From NCBI RefSeq assembly GCF_900110075.1, contig NZ_FOCJ01000007.1, forward strand, positions 248,001-312,000: a stretch of 64,000 bases of DNA. The letters run 5' to 3'. The stretch comes from Paenibacillus sp. OV219. Lineage in GTDB: Bacteria; Bacillota; Bacilli; Paenibacillales; Paenibacillaceae. Positions 28,443 to 37,282 of this stretch are shown here, piece by piece; the first letter of the stretch is position 1; each line of letters begins with the position of its first letter. The position numbers and the translations under genes are program-made. Below the pieces are notes generated by a model, which saw only the letters and a list, made by a program, of their open reading frames with translations, was not told the origin of the DNA and did not search any database.

Positions 28443-28471
28443 GCAGTTCTCGTCATCGTCGCTAATACATA

Positions 28472-28522
28472 CCAAGGCTTTCTTCAAGTAGGGCGTCTAC
28501 TTGGGGGGAGCCTTTTTTTACT
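28472..28522 (+). terminator. Probable terminator after small gene
   Basis: CAAGGCTTTCTTCAAGTAG pairs imperfectly with CTACTTGGGGGGAGCCTT, followed by seven T residues. Confidence 0.6.
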
Positions 28523-28554
28523 TGGAAAGCCGATATATCATTTCCAATTGGAAA

Positions 28555-28590
28555 GAGGTATATATCATGATATATTGGTATACAAGAGTT
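28555..28590. promoter_or_regulatory. Palindromic AT-rich operator candidates before regulator
   Basis: Two palindromes stand 50-80 bases before the regulator start: ATATATCATGATATAT and TTGGTATACAAG. The second resembles the AraR-type half-site TTGTAC/GTACAA spacing. They could be autoregulatory sites or overlap the promoter. Confidence 0.4.
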
Positions 28591-28645
28591 ATATACGAAG
28601 CTGCCCTGGCGGCGCGCCATTGTCAGTTTATGGAGGTCTTCACTT

Positions 28646-29818
28646 ATGTCAGGCGAGTCTGGATCCAAACCGATGTATGAGAAAATATTCGAAGAGCTGC
28701 GCGATCAGATTATAGAGCGGAAGTACGGAGTCGGCGACCGCGTCCCATCCGAGAAGGAGCTTGGCGACGAGCACGGCGTCAGCCGCATTACGAGCAAGAA
28801 AGCGCTGGAAATGCTGGCGACTGAAGGTTATATCGTCCGCCAGCCGGGGCGTGGATCATTTGTGGCAGAGCCACAGCAGAAACTGGCTGCCAAAGCAGTT
28901 AACGGCACTGGGCAGCAGCTGGGGCAGCCGCGCCATACAGGTGGGAAGCTGCTAATTGGCCTCGTAATTACCGATTTCGCCGACAGCTACGGCACCGCAC
29001 TCATTTATGGCATGGAGGAAGCGTCACGCGCCAATGACAGCTATCTCGTGCTGCGCCGCTCCTTCGGCATCCCGGCGTATGAGGAGCAAGCCATTCAAGG
29101 GCTGCTGGAGCTTGGGGTCGACGGCCTTATTATTTTTCCGGCGCAAGGGGAGTATTTCAATGCGGAGATATTGAAGCTCGCGATTATGAAATTCCCGTTC
29201 GTGCTTATCGACCGCCATCTTAAAGGGATATCCGCAGGCTCCATTAGCACGGACAACGCGAAAGCGGCGATTGAGGGCACGAACTACCTGTTCAGGCTCG
29301 GGCATAAGTCGATCGCATTCCTGACGCCTCCGCCGATGGATACAACGGCTATTGAAGAGCGAATTGAAGGCTTTATCCAAGCGCATGCGGAGAGTGGCAT
29401 TATGGTCGACCGCGAGCTGTGGATCGAAGACATTACGTCTTCCCTACCGCAAGGTAATGCCGAGGAGAATCGAGTGCGCGATGTCGAGAAGATTGCTAGC
29501 CACTTGCGGGAGTATCCGCAAATTACGGCGATTTTCGCGACTGAGTACAACATTGCGCAGCTAGCACAGCGTGCGGCGAATGAGTTGGGGCTGAAAGTGC
29601 CGGAGGATTTGTCGATCATTTGCTTCGACAGTCCGGAAATTAACGGCGCATTCCCGCTTACCCACATGAAGCAGAATCAGTTAGAGATAGGACGAATCGC
29701 CTTCGAGAACGTGTTGAAGCTGCGGGCAGGCGAGACGCTCCCGAACAAGACGCTGCTTGATGCGACGCTGATGCTCGGCAAGTCAACTGGGCCTATGAAG
29801 CTACGGGAGCCTAAATAG
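28646..29818 (+). CDS. GntR-HTH / LacI-type sensor transcriptional regulator (AraR-like architecture)
   Basis: 390 residues. An N-terminal GntR winged helix (about 8-75, YEKIFEELRDQIIERKYGVG, SEKELGDEHGVSRITSKKAL) is joined to a periplasmic-binding-protein-like domain (about 100-385, LLIGLVITDFADSYGTALIY, DGLIIFPAQG, DLSIICFDSPE). This architecture is that of sugar-responsive repressors such as AraR. GGAGG lies upstream of the ATG. It sits between a GH127 remnant and three GH76 genes and probably controls the latter. Confidence 0.9.
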   Translation: MSGESGSKPMYEKIFEELRDQIIERKYGVGDRVPSEKELGDEHGVSRITSKKALEMLATEGYIVRQPGRGSFVAEPQQKLAAKAVNGTGQQLGQPRHTGGKLLIGLVITDFADSYGTALIYGMEEASRANDSYLVLRRSFGIPAYEEQAIQGLLELGVDGLIIFPAQGEYFNAEILKLAIMKFPFVLIDRHLKGISAGSISTDNAKAAIEGTNYLFRLGHKSIAFLTPPPMDTTAIEERIEGFIQAHAESGIMVDRELWIEDITSSLPQGNAEENRVRDVEKIASHLREYPQITAIFATEYNIAQLAQRAANELGLKVPEDLSIICFDSPEINGAFPLTHMKQNQLEIGRIAFENVLKLRAGETLPNKTLLDATLMLGKSTGPMKLREPK

Positions 29819-29865
29819 CAGGTTGCAAGAAACGATGTATGAAGGTTGACTAGGTCAGCCCTTTG

Positions 29866-29895
29866 ACGCAAGCGCGCCAGAGGGCTGTCTCTATT
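29866..29895 (+). terminator. Weak stem-loop after regulator
   Basis: AGCCCT pairs with AGGGCT with a GC-rich inner loop; only a short T-rich tail follows. Confidence 0.4.
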
Positions 29896-29953
29896 AATAT
29901 ACTAACTATATAAAATGGTATAAATCTAAATTAAATTGTTACGTAGAAGCATA

Positions 29954-30000
29954 TTGACATACTAGGTTTATGCCAATAAAATTAATGTAAGCGCTTCACA
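29954..30000 (+). promoter_or_regulatory. Promoter and cre-like operator for GH76 operon
   Basis: TTGACA (29954-29959) and TAAAAT (29977-29982) are 17 bases apart. TGTAAGCGCTTCACA at 29986-30000 is a near-palindrome resembling a CcpA cre site or a LacI-type operator, and overlaps the expected transcription start. Binding there would block initiation. The leader to the first GH76 gene is about 250 bases; an isolated AAGGAGGTG at 30152-30160 sits in it without a credible gene. Confidence 0.7.
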
Positions 30001-30243
30001 ATTTCCGTCGCTTATTCCTCGGTTTTTACATCGGTCCTCTTCTTCTGGCGCCTAATGGGTCACGCTCGACATCCTTATCTCACTTCTGCTTGCAATGCCT
30101 GTTTAACTTTTAATGAATCTGCGTTTAGCTATGTTCATAGTTAACTAAGCGAAGGAGGTGTTCGAACGTTAGTCACGCGCTTACGGCGCGCCAGGATCAC
30201 ATCAGTGCTTGTCGGATTCACAAACCACAAGGAAGAGGAGTGC

Positions 30244-31779
30244 ATGCGGGTGAAATCGTTATGGAGGTTTGGCAAGAAGGCGGCAGCTGTCCTGCTAGCG
30301 GCTGCGCTGTTAATCCCGGCGGTCGGCGGAGGTCATAAGGCAGAAGCCTTTACTACGGCGAATGCGGATACGGCGATGAATGGCTTCGTGAACACTTTCT
30401 ATGACTCTACGGCAAAATATTTCTACACGAACAGCGATCATGCCATACATACTCATGCATCAGGCCCGAACAGCGGCTTATACACCGATTTCTGGTGGGA
30501 AGCTCAGCTGTGGGAGACGGTCATGGATGCGTATGAACGGACTGGAAGCAGCACGTATCTCACGATGATTAATGATATTTACACGGGCTTTAACGCCAAG
30601 TATACCGACATGATGACGAATACGTTCAATGACGATTTGGGCTGGTGGGCGCTTGCCTGCATGCGGGCTTACGAAATCACGGGTACGGCGGAATACCGCA
30701 ACCGGGCGTCGTTCCTCTTCGACCAAATCTATTCCTTCTACGATAGCACGTATGGAGGCGGCATCTGGTGGAAGCGCGACGGCACGTCAGCGCAGAAGAA
30801 CGTAGCGACGAACGCGCCGATGGTCATGACCGCAATCAAGCTGAAGAATGCAACTGGCGACAGCACATATTTGACGAAAGCGACGACGATCTATAGCTGG
30901 GTCAAGAGCAAGCTGGTCAGCGGCAGCAAGGTGAATGATCACGTCGAGGGCAGCGGAAGCGGTACGGTCATCGACTGGGATTTCTCGTATAACTATGGCA
31001 CCTTCCTTGGCGCAGCGCTGGCGCTATATCAAGCGACAGGCACGAGCAGCTATTTGACCGATGCCAACAATGCTGCGAATTATGTCATTAACAACATGAC
31101 ACTATCTTACTCGCTGATGTATGAAGGTGAGGATGACGGAGCCGGGTTCAAAATGGTTTTTGCCCGCAACCTGAACAAGCTCCGCATCGCAACAGGCAAC
31201 GCGACCTACCTCAACTTCTTGCAGCAAAATGCGACGCAAGCATTCAATCACCGCAGAACGAGCGATAACGTCATCGGCAGCGACTGGACAGGACCGACAG
31301 GAACGGGCTTCGTGCAGAGTATTGCCGCTGCGGCTGGCGCGTCGATTCTGCAATTTACACCTGCGGACAATTACACGGGTAACATTGCTGGCAACGGTAC
31401 GTATGAAGCGGAGAATGCGCTGAAGAGCAGCTCGATTATTTCGGAGAGCACGCAGGCGGGCTTTACGGGACGCGGTTATTTGGCAGGCTGGAATTCAGCC
31501 GGCACGATTACGTTCAACGTCAATCAGAACTCGGCGAGCACAAAGACGGTGACGATCCGCTATGCAGGTGGAGCGGGTAATTCGAGCAGGTACGTCTCGG
31601 TGAATGGAACCGTCGTTGCGAACAACCTGAGCTTCCCGAGCACAGGCAGCTGGGGAACTTGGAGCACGGTAACGATCAATCTGAGCTTGAATGCAGGCTA
31701 TAACAAAGTAATTATCGGGTTTGACAGCAGCAAGGGAAACAGCAACTATTTGAACGTCGATAAAATCTCAGGACTATAA
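30244..31779 (+). CDS. Secreted GH76 alpha-1,6-mannanase-like enzyme with C-terminal CBM
   Basis: 511 residues. Signal peptide with basic start and AAAVLLAAALLIPAVGGGHK, cleaved near AEA. The GH76 (alpha/alpha)6 domain runs to about 385 and has the catalytic Asp pair in FNDDLGWWALACMRAYE near residue 135. It is followed by a beta-sandwich carbohydrate-binding module of CBM6/35 type (about 395-511, GTYEAENALKSSSIISES, YNKVIIGFDSS). It hydrolyses alpha-1,6-mannan such as the fungal cell-wall backbone, outside the cell. GGAAGAGGAG sets ATG 30244. First gene of a three-gene GH76 cluster. Confidence 0.9.
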   Translation: MRVKSLWRFGKKAAAVLLAAALLIPAVGGGHKAEAFTTANADTAMNGFVNTFYDSTAKYFYTNSDHAIHTHASGPNSGLYTDFWWEAQLWETVMDAYERTGSSTYLTMINDIYTGFNAKYTDMMTNTFNDDLGWWALACMRAYEITGTAEYRNRASFLFDQIYSFYDSTYGGGIWWKRDGTSAQKNVATNAPMVMTAIKLKNATGDSTYLTKATTIYSWVKSKLVSGSKVNDHVEGSGSGTVIDWDFSYNYGTFLGAALALYQATGTSSYLTDANNAANYVINNMTLSYSLMYEGEDDGAGFKMVFARNLNKLRIATGNATYLNFLQQNATQAFNHRRTSDNVIGSDWTGPTGTGFVQSIAAAAGASILQFTPADNYTGNIAGNGTYEAENALKSSSIISESTQAGFTGRGYLAGWNSAGTITFNVNQNSASTKTVTIRYAGGAGNSSRYVSVNGTVVANNLSFPSTGSWGTWSTVTINLSLNAGYNKVIIGFDSSKGNSNYLNVDKISGL

Positions 31780-31870
31780 GCTAATGGCGGATTGCCGCGG
31801 CTTCACTCGTAATCTGGAGTTGGAGTGGAGCTGCGGTATCCTCTCGTAAAGAAGGTTGGTGAGCATCTCG

Positions 31871-33067
31871 GTGAAACGTAGAAGCATAATGATTACGGCT
31901 GCAGCGGCGGCATTAGTAATTGCCGGATTGGCTGCATGGCAATTGGGATCCGGTGGCACAGCAACAACAGGAGGAGCCACCACAAAAGGGGGAGCCGCCA
32001 CATCTGAAGGAACCGTTCAAAAAACCGCTCCATCGGTATGGAGTGAGCGGGCTGATCTTGCGCAGAAGGAGCTATTAAGCTCATTCTGGAATGAGGATCG
32101 AGGTTTATTCAACAATGCGGTACCTTGCATTGATCAACAGTGTGACAACCCATTCAACTATTGGTGGCTTGCGCACGCAGTCGATGTGCTCACCGACGGC
32201 TACGAGCGGACAGGCGATATGCAGTATGTGAAGCAGCTAGATAAGCTCTATCAAGGGTTGCTGGGGCGCAACGGTGGCGACTTCATCAACGATTATTACG
32301 ACGATATGGAATGGATGGCGCTCGCTTGGCTAAGGGCATACGACGCGACCGGCGATGAACGGTACCAGCAGGCGGCGATGACGCTGTGGCAAGACATTCA
32401 GACTGGCTGGAATGATGCGGTAGGCGGCGGAATCGCTTGGCGCAAGTCGCAGACCGATTATAAGAATACACCGGCGAATGCGCCGGCGATTATACTGGCA
32501 GCTCGGGTATATGAACATACGAAGGCTGCCGCTGATTTGGAATGGGCCAAGAAGCTGTACGATTGGGAGAAGAGCAATCTCGTGGACCCAGATACCGGGC
32601 TCGTGTGGGACGGCATTAATCGCCAAGGCGACGGCGCTGTCGACAAGAATTGGTTGTTCACCTACAGCCAAGGCGTGTTCATCGGCGCGGGAGTGGAGCT
32701 GTACCAGATCACCAAGGAACAGCCGTATCTCGACGATGCGCGGAAGACGGCCGATAATTTGAAGAACGATTTCCTCTCGTCGACGACCGATATGCTGCCC
32801 TTCGAGGGTGGAGATGACGCGGGCTTATTCAAAGGTGTGCTAGTCCGTTATATCGGCGAGCTGATCAAGGTCGATCCCGCTCAGAAGGAGCTACGCGAGA
32901 TGCTGCTTACCAACGCGAAAGCCTTATGGGAGGATGGCAAAGCGGAGGATAAGGCGCTGTTCAGCAATTCATGGGATCAGACACCTGACGAGGTCGTTCA
33001 GCTGAGTACGGAGCTTAGCGGGGTCATGCTGCTCGAACAGGCGGCGCAAGTAGAGAAACAGCAATAA
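31871..33067 (+). CDS. GH76-family glycoside hydrolase, membrane-anchored or secreted
   Basis: About 398 residues. The N-terminus KRRSIMITAAAAALVIAGLA is a signal or membrane anchor followed by a Gly/Thr linker. The GH76-like domain begins at about 50 and has the catalytic pair in YYDDMEWMALAWLRAYDATG. It is strongly similar to the next gene along its whole domain, so the two arose by tandem duplication. The frame opens at TTG 31856; GTG 31871 fits GGTGAG spacing better. It lies 91 bases after the first GH76 gene. Confidence 0.85.
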   Translation: MKRRSIMITAAAAALVIAGLAAWQLGSGGTATTGGATTKGGAATSEGTVQKTAPSVWSERADLAQKELLSSFWNEDRGLFNNAVPCIDQQCDNPFNYWWLAHAVDVLTDGYERTGDMQYVKQLDKLYQGLLGRNGGDFINDYYDDMEWMALAWLRAYDATGDERYQQAAMTLWQDIQTGWNDAVGGGIAWRKSQTDYKNTPANAPAIILAARVYEHTKAAADLEWAKKLYDWEKSNLVDPDTGLVWDGINRQGDGAVDKNWLFTYSQGVFIGAGVELYQITKEQPYLDDARKTADNLKNDFLSSTTDMLPFEGGDDAGLFKGVLVRYIGELIKVDPAQKELREMLLTNAKALWEDGKAEDKALFSNSWDQTPDEVVQLSTELSGVMLLEQAAQVEKQQ

Positions 33068-33085
33068 TGGGAGGTCATGTAGGTC

Positions 33086-34153
33086 ATGGTATGGGAGAAT
33101 CGCGCGGAAGAGGCGCAGCAAGCGTTGTCGGCATTATTTTGGAATCCGTCCATTCGTCTGTATGATATTGAAATTCCTTGCCCGGATGGGGTATGCAATA
33201 CGATCTTTCATTACTGGTGGATGGCGCACGCGGTTGATGCGCTCGTCGACGGGTATAAAAGGACTGGCGATGCGAAGTATGCGCAGACGCTTGAGGAAAT
33301 CTATGACGGGCTGCTCGTCCGCAATGGCGGCGCGTTTCCGAATGAGCTGTACGATGACATGGAATGGATGGCCATCGCTTGGCTCCGAGCTTATCGGGCG
33401 CTTGGCGTGGAAAGATATAAAGAGGCAGCTCTCCTGCTATGGGAGGATGTCAAGACCGGCTGGAACGACACCATGGGCGGAGGCATCGCATGGCAGAAGC
33501 CGCAGCTTGATTATAAGAATACGCCTGCGAACGGGCCGGCTATTATTTTGGCGGCGAAGCTGTACCAGCAGTTCGGTCGTCAGGAGGATCTCGATTGGGC
33601 GATACGTATCTACGATTGGCTGAAGAGCCATCTTGTGAACCCTGATAATGGCTTTGTCTGGGACGGCATGAACCGTATCGGGGACGGGCAGATCGATAAG
33701 GATTGGAAATTCACGTATTGCCAAGGCGTCTACATTGGTGCCGGCGTAGAGCTGTACCGGATTACGCAGGAGCGCATATATTTGGAGGATGCGCTACGCA
33801 CGGCTGCTGCGGCTGAGCAGGAGCTGACGGATCCGATAAGCGACTTACTGCCGGATGAAGGAGACGGTGATGGCGGATTATTCAAGGGCATCCTTGTCCG
33901 CTACCTCGGCGAATTGGCGAAGGAAGAGCCGGAGCATCGCTCGGCAGCGCCGCTGCTCGCGTGGAACGGGGCAACGCTGTGGTCGCTAGGACGTGACGCG
34001 GACCGCTGCGTATTCCATACGAACTGGGGGACGCAGCCGGCGGAGCGCGTAACGCTAAGCACGCAGCTGAGCGGTATTATGCTGCTGGAGCAACTCGCAG
34101 CGCTAGAGCGTCAAGGCATTGGAGCAGCTGCTCGACTGGACGAAGTGGTGTAA
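33086..34153 (+). CDS. GH76-family glycoside hydrolase, no signal peptide
   Basis: 355 residues. Same GH76-like domain as 31871 with YDDMEWMAIAWLRAYRALG and ADNGFVWDGMNR-type sections, but beginning directly MVWENRAEEAQQALSALFWN with no signal. It is therefore probably cytosolic and would act on imported mannooligosaccharides. GGGAGG lies 9 bases before the ATG, 18 bases after the previous stop, so it is in the same operon. This pairing of secreted and cytosolic GH76 copies suggests stepwise mannan use. Confidence 0.85.
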   Translation: MVWENRAEEAQQALSALFWNPSIRLYDIEIPCPDGVCNTIFHYWWMAHAVDALVDGYKRTGDAKYAQTLEEIYDGLLVRNGGAFPNELYDDMEWMAIAWLRAYRALGVERYKEAALLLWEDVKTGWNDTMGGGIAWQKPQLDYKNTPANGPAIILAAKLYQQFGRQEDLDWAIRIYDWLKSHLVNPDNGFVWDGMNRIGDGQIDKDWKFTYCQGVYIGAGVELYRITQERIYLEDALRTAAAAEQELTDPISDLLPDEGDGDGGLFKGILVRYLGELAKEEPEHRSAAPLLAWNGATLWSLGRDADRCVFHTNWGTQPAERVTLSTQLSGIMLLEQLAALERQGIGAAARLDEVV

Positions 34154-34200
34154 GGTTCCATGCGTAGAGAAAGATGACTAAAGACCTACTAAAAATGCAC

Positions 34201-34228
34201 TTCACATTCCAATGAAATCCAGTATAAT
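34201..34228 (+). promoter_or_regulatory. Promoter for comFB-like gene
   Basis: TTCACA (34201-34206), 16-base spacer, TATAAT (34223-34228). Confidence 0.6.
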
Positions 34229-34259
34229 TGGCAATATAGACAAGCATTGGAGTGGGCAC

Positions 34260-34550
34260 ATGAACTATTCGGGTCACTTGAGAGCAATGAATGCGATGGA
34301 ACCGATTGTGGTTGATATATTAGAAGAGCATTTTGTTAAGCCAGGTGTGCTCAATTGTACTTGTGACAATTGCAAGCTTGATATTTTGCTGTTGACATTG
34401 AATCATCTTCCTACGCATTATACCTCCAGCCAGGAGGGCGAAGCCTACATCAAGGCTCATTATATGAACCTGCAGCAGCAGTCGGATGTGCTGAGAGAAA
34501 TTACGAATTCGGTTCAGGTGATTGAGCAGAAGCCGCATCATCGGTTATGA
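34260..34550 (+). CDS. comFB: ComFB-like late competence protein
   Basis: 96 residues matching the ComFB family: MNAMEPIVVDILEEHFVK, a Cys motif CTCDNCKLDILLLTLNHLPT (CxCxxC, likely metal-binding) and the conserved NHLPTHY. In B. subtilis ComFB is encoded within comF; here it is alone, with its own promoter and a terminator after it. GGAG precedes ATG 34260; the frame from 34212 has no ribosome site. ComFB-fold proteins have also been linked to cyclic-di-nucleotide sensing in other bacteria, so a non-competence role is possible. Confidence 0.82.
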   Translation: MNYSGHLRAMNAMEPIVVDILEEHFVKPGVLNCTCDNCKLDILLLTLNHLPTHYTSSQEGEAYIKAHYMNLQQQSDVLREITNSVQVIEQKPHHRL

Positions 34551-34552
34551 AA

Positions 34553-34590
34553 TGAAATCATCCATTCTTACGGAATGGGTGATTTTTTTG
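34553..34590 (+). terminator. Terminator after comFB-like gene
   Basis: AAATCATCCATTC pairs with GAATGGGTGATTT around TTACG-type loop, followed by seven T residues. Confidence 0.85.
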
Positions 34591-34654
34591 CTTCGTAGTG
34601 ACACGATATGGCAAGATAGGTACATAGATGAGCTTTGTGAAAAAGGAGTGTTCG

Positions 34655-35533
34655 ATGATGCGCAATGTGCTGGTGCTGGGCGGTACACGATTTTTTGGGA
34701 AGAAGCTGGTAGAGAGGCTGCTGCAAGCAGGCGATCAGGTTACGATTGTGACAAGAGGCGGATTGTCTCATCCATTCGGTGAGCAAGTGAAGCATTTGCA
34801 GCTGGACCGTACGAATGCAAAGGCGCTCGAAGAGGCAATTGGCGATACCTCTTATGACGTGGTGTACGACAACATTTGCTTTAAGCCGGTGGAAGCCGAG
34901 GAAGCGGTGAAGCTGTTCGCGGGCAAGGCGGGCAAATATATCGTTACGTCGACGCTGAGCGTGTATCCATTCGGGGAGCCGCGCAAGACGGAGGAGTACT
35001 TTGGCGCACTGGAATATACGGTGCCGAATCCGTACCCACCAGATATCAATTATGGCGAGGGCAAGCGTCTGGTCGAAGCGATCTTCCTGCAGCAAGCATC
35101 CTTCCCCGTAGCGGCGGTACGTTTCCCGATCGTACTTGGTGCGGATGATTATACGCGTCGACTGCATTTCCATGTCGAGCATGTTCAGCAGGAGCTGCCG
35201 ATTGGTATGCCGAATACCGATGCGCATATGTCGTTCATCGACGCCGACGAGGCTGCGGCTTTCCTCGATTGGTTGGGCCGTTCGGATGCGGTGGGGTCGT
35301 TTAACGCCTGCTCCAAAGGCGAGATTTCGCCAGGCGGCATCGTGGCGCTCATCGAAGAGGCTACCGGGAAGAAAGCATACATCGCACTCGAGACGGACAA
35401 GCAGCACGAGTCGCCGTTCGGCGTGCCGGAGCCGTGGTACATGAGTACAGCGAAGGCAGAAGCTGCGGGCTATACGTTTAAACCGTTGAATGATTGGCTG
35501 CCACCTCTCATTAAGCAATTGGCTGCGGAATAG
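34655..35533 (+). CDS. NAD-dependent epimerase/dehydratase family protein
   Basis: About 292 residues with an extended-SDR Rossmann start, VLVLGGTRFFG (GxxxxxG). Next is DTSYDVVYDNICFKPVEAEE and a region around YPPDINYGEGKRLVE in place of the usual YxxxK (Tyr and Lys are present as YGEGK). A C-terminal substrate lobe follows. Members act on nucleotide sugars or isoflavone-like substrates; none can be assigned. AAGGAG at 34643-34648 favours ATG 34655 or 34658 over the upstream ATG 34628. Confidence 0.82.
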   Translation: MMRNVLVLGGTRFFGKKLVERLLQAGDQVTIVTRGGLSHPFGEQVKHLQLDRTNAKALEEAIGDTSYDVVYDNICFKPVEAEEAVKLFAGKAGKYIVTSTLSVYPFGEPRKTEEYFGALEYTVPNPYPPDINYGEGKRLVEAIFLQQASFPVAAVRFPIVLGADDYTRRLHFHVEHVQQELPIGMPNTDAHMSFIDADEAAAFLDWLGRSDAVGSFNACSKGEISPGGIVALIEEATGKKAYIALETDKQHESPFGVPEPWYMSTAKAEAAGYTFKPLNDWLPPLIKQLAAE

Positions 35534-35545
35534 ATTAGGAATGAT

Positions 35546-35587
35546 GACGGTCACCTTGGCTCTGCCTCGGGTGGCTGTCTTTTTTTA
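35546..35587 (+). terminator. Terminator after epimerase gene
   Basis: GACGGTCACC pairs with GGTGGCTGTC (with G-U pairs), followed by eight T residues. Confidence 0.8.
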
Positions 35588-35654
35588 TACACATAGCGAT
35601 TGGAAAATCTGCCCATACTACGTGAGGCTATTTAGCTGAGGGTGGAGGGTAAAG

Positions 35655-36959
35655 ATGAGAAACGATCGAGCTCGTTTACAAATGTGGTTAAGAAGAGGCA
35701 TACTGCCGGCGCTGCTGCTTGCTGCTGTCTTCTTCAGTGGGGCTGTGCAGGCGAAGACGGCTGAGCCAATGCCGAAGAAGCCGCTCATGGCAGCCTTCAT
35801 TCGTGACGGTGCGCTGTGGGTAAAGGTAGATGGCGGCGGTGAGAGGCGATTGACGGAAGCGAACCAGGTGCGTGGACCGAAATGGTCGGCAGACGGGGCT
35901 TGGTTTGCTTATACTAGGGGGGAGAACGGGCAGGATCTGTGGATGGTGCATGTCGCTTCAGGCAAAAGCCGACTCGTTGCGGCGGGCGCGGACGGCAGGC
36001 GATATGTGTGGTCTCCGAACCGAGGACTGCTTGCCTTCGAGCGGAATCAGCGGCTGTATGTCGTCGGTACGGCGGACACCTCGCAGCCGGTTGAAGTGAC
36101 AGGAGCTGTTGGCGACATCGGGGATTATGCTTGGCTGCCGAACGGTGATGGCTTCCTCGTATCGACGGCGGCTCACCTGCTACCGGATGGGGCTTGGACA
36201 CCAGTACGACTCATTGAAGTCATGCTTCCGAGCGGACCTGCCGCAGGTGGATCGCGGGCGAAGCCGCTGACGGTGCTGCCAGCAAAGCTGAACGATCAGG
36301 TCGTCGTGGGCACGAGCACGTTCAAGTGGTCAGCAAGCGGCAAGTGGATCGCGTTCTTGGCGACGCCAACGGCCTCGTTGTCCGCAGATGGTAACACGTT
36401 ATGCGTGCTATCGTCTGATGGGAAACAGCTGAAGCCAGTTGATATGATGGTGAACAATGCGAACTGGTTCGAATGGTCGGCGGAGACCGATTCGCTAGGG
36501 CTTATAAGCGGAATCGGGCGGGAGGCGATCTCGAACAAGCAGTTGAAAGTCGCCGTGGCGCCTGCGTTCCGGCCGGGACCGTCATATACGCCAGCGGGCT
36601 ATGCGGATCAGAATTTCACATGGCTCACTAGGAGCGACATCGTCGTACAGCGTGCGAAAGAGAGTGGAGGAATCAGCAATCCGGAGCAGCGGCCTTTTCC
36701 AAATCTGGTGAACGTGAAGCTCAGCGGCGGTCAGCAGAAGCGGATAACGAGAAGCAGCACTGAAGCGGGCGACTATCAGCCGGTGGCGCTAGGTGTTAAC
36801 GGCCTCGCTTGGGTGCGTTCGAACAAGTCCACAGCCGACGTGATGCTCACACCGCCGGAGAAGATCGGGAAGAAAGCGAGCGTATGGATCAAGGACATTG
36901 ATATCGGCGACAATTTCTACGAGCAGTGGAGCTGGGGCTCGGTGCTGAAGTTTTATTGA
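35655..36959 (+). CDS. Secreted TolB/WD40-like beta-propeller protein
   Basis: 434 residues. A signal peptide (WLRRGILPALLLAAVFFSGA, cleaved near VQA) is followed by repeating beta-propeller blades with the TolB/PD40-type pattern: GPKWSADGAWFAYTR, YVWSPNRGLLAFERN, FKWSASGKWIAFLA, WFEWSAETDSLGLI. No catalytic residues are evident; such proteins bind ligands or act as extracellular sensors. GAGGGTGGAG precedes the ATG. It stands as a single gene with its own terminator. Confidence 0.8.
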   Translation: MRNDRARLQMWLRRGILPALLLAAVFFSGAVQAKTAEPMPKKPLMAAFIRDGALWVKVDGGGERRLTEANQVRGPKWSADGAWFAYTRGENGQDLWMVHVASGKSRLVAAGADGRRYVWSPNRGLLAFERNQRLYVVGTADTSQPVEVTGAVGDIGDYAWLPNGDGFLVSTAAHLLPDGAWTPVRLIEVMLPSGPAAGGSRAKPLTVLPAKLNDQVVVGTSTFKWSASGKWIAFLATPTASLSADGNTLCVLSSDGKQLKPVDMMVNNANWFEWSAETDSLGLISGIGREAISNKQLKVAVAPAFRPGPSYTPAGYADQNFTWLTRSDIVVQRAKESGGISNPEQRPFPNLVNVKLSGGQQKRITRSSTEAGDYQPVALGVNGLAWVRSNKSTADVMLTPPEKIGKKASVWIKDIDIGDNFYEQWSWGSVLKFY

Positions 36960-36973
36960 GGATTGTGGTATGG

Positions 36974-37003
36974 AGGGACACCTGTGAAGGTGTTCCCTTT
37001 TTG
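36974..37003 (+). terminator. Terminator after propeller gene
   Basis: AGGGACACCT, loop GTGA, AGGTGTTCCCT, then TTTT. Confidence 0.85.
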
Positions 37004-37090
37004 TTTTAAAAATACAAAAAATCTAAAGATGGCACTTTTCAAAGTGTCTATCTTTCGGGTTGTAGTTCAGCATGGCCGGGGCTTTTTAAC

Positions 37091-37282
37091 TTATGCGAAA
37101 ACCTCTTCCTCGATCATCGCTGCTGCAGCTTCTTCGTTTCCTATTAGGGTATTGGTGAAATGCATTTGAACGCCAAGCGCGATGGCAATTTTTAAGATCG
37201 TTTCAATAGAAGGGGCAGTCGTACCTCCTTCAAACCGGGCAATGGCGGATTGCTTCATGCCCGCAACCTCGCCTGCCAAGAA
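37091..37282 (-). pseudogene. XRE helix-turn-helix protein, C-terminal remnant
   Basis: The minus strand encodes LAGEVAGMKQSAIARFEGGT then PSIETILKIAIALGVQM, the second half of an XRE/Cro DNA-binding domain, and a short tail. The recognition helix (MKQSAIARFE) is present but the first helix and start are missing; the sequence changes at about 37282 to an unrelated fragment. An A-T-rich hairpin at 37025-37056 lies at its 3' side. HigA-like antitoxins have this composition, but no toxin gene is near. Confidence 0.7.

Noticed and set aside
30152..30243. Leader peptide gene after AAGGAGGTG in the GH76 leader
   Set aside because: The only nearby start gives four codons or reads out of frame into the GH76 gene; no coding evidence.
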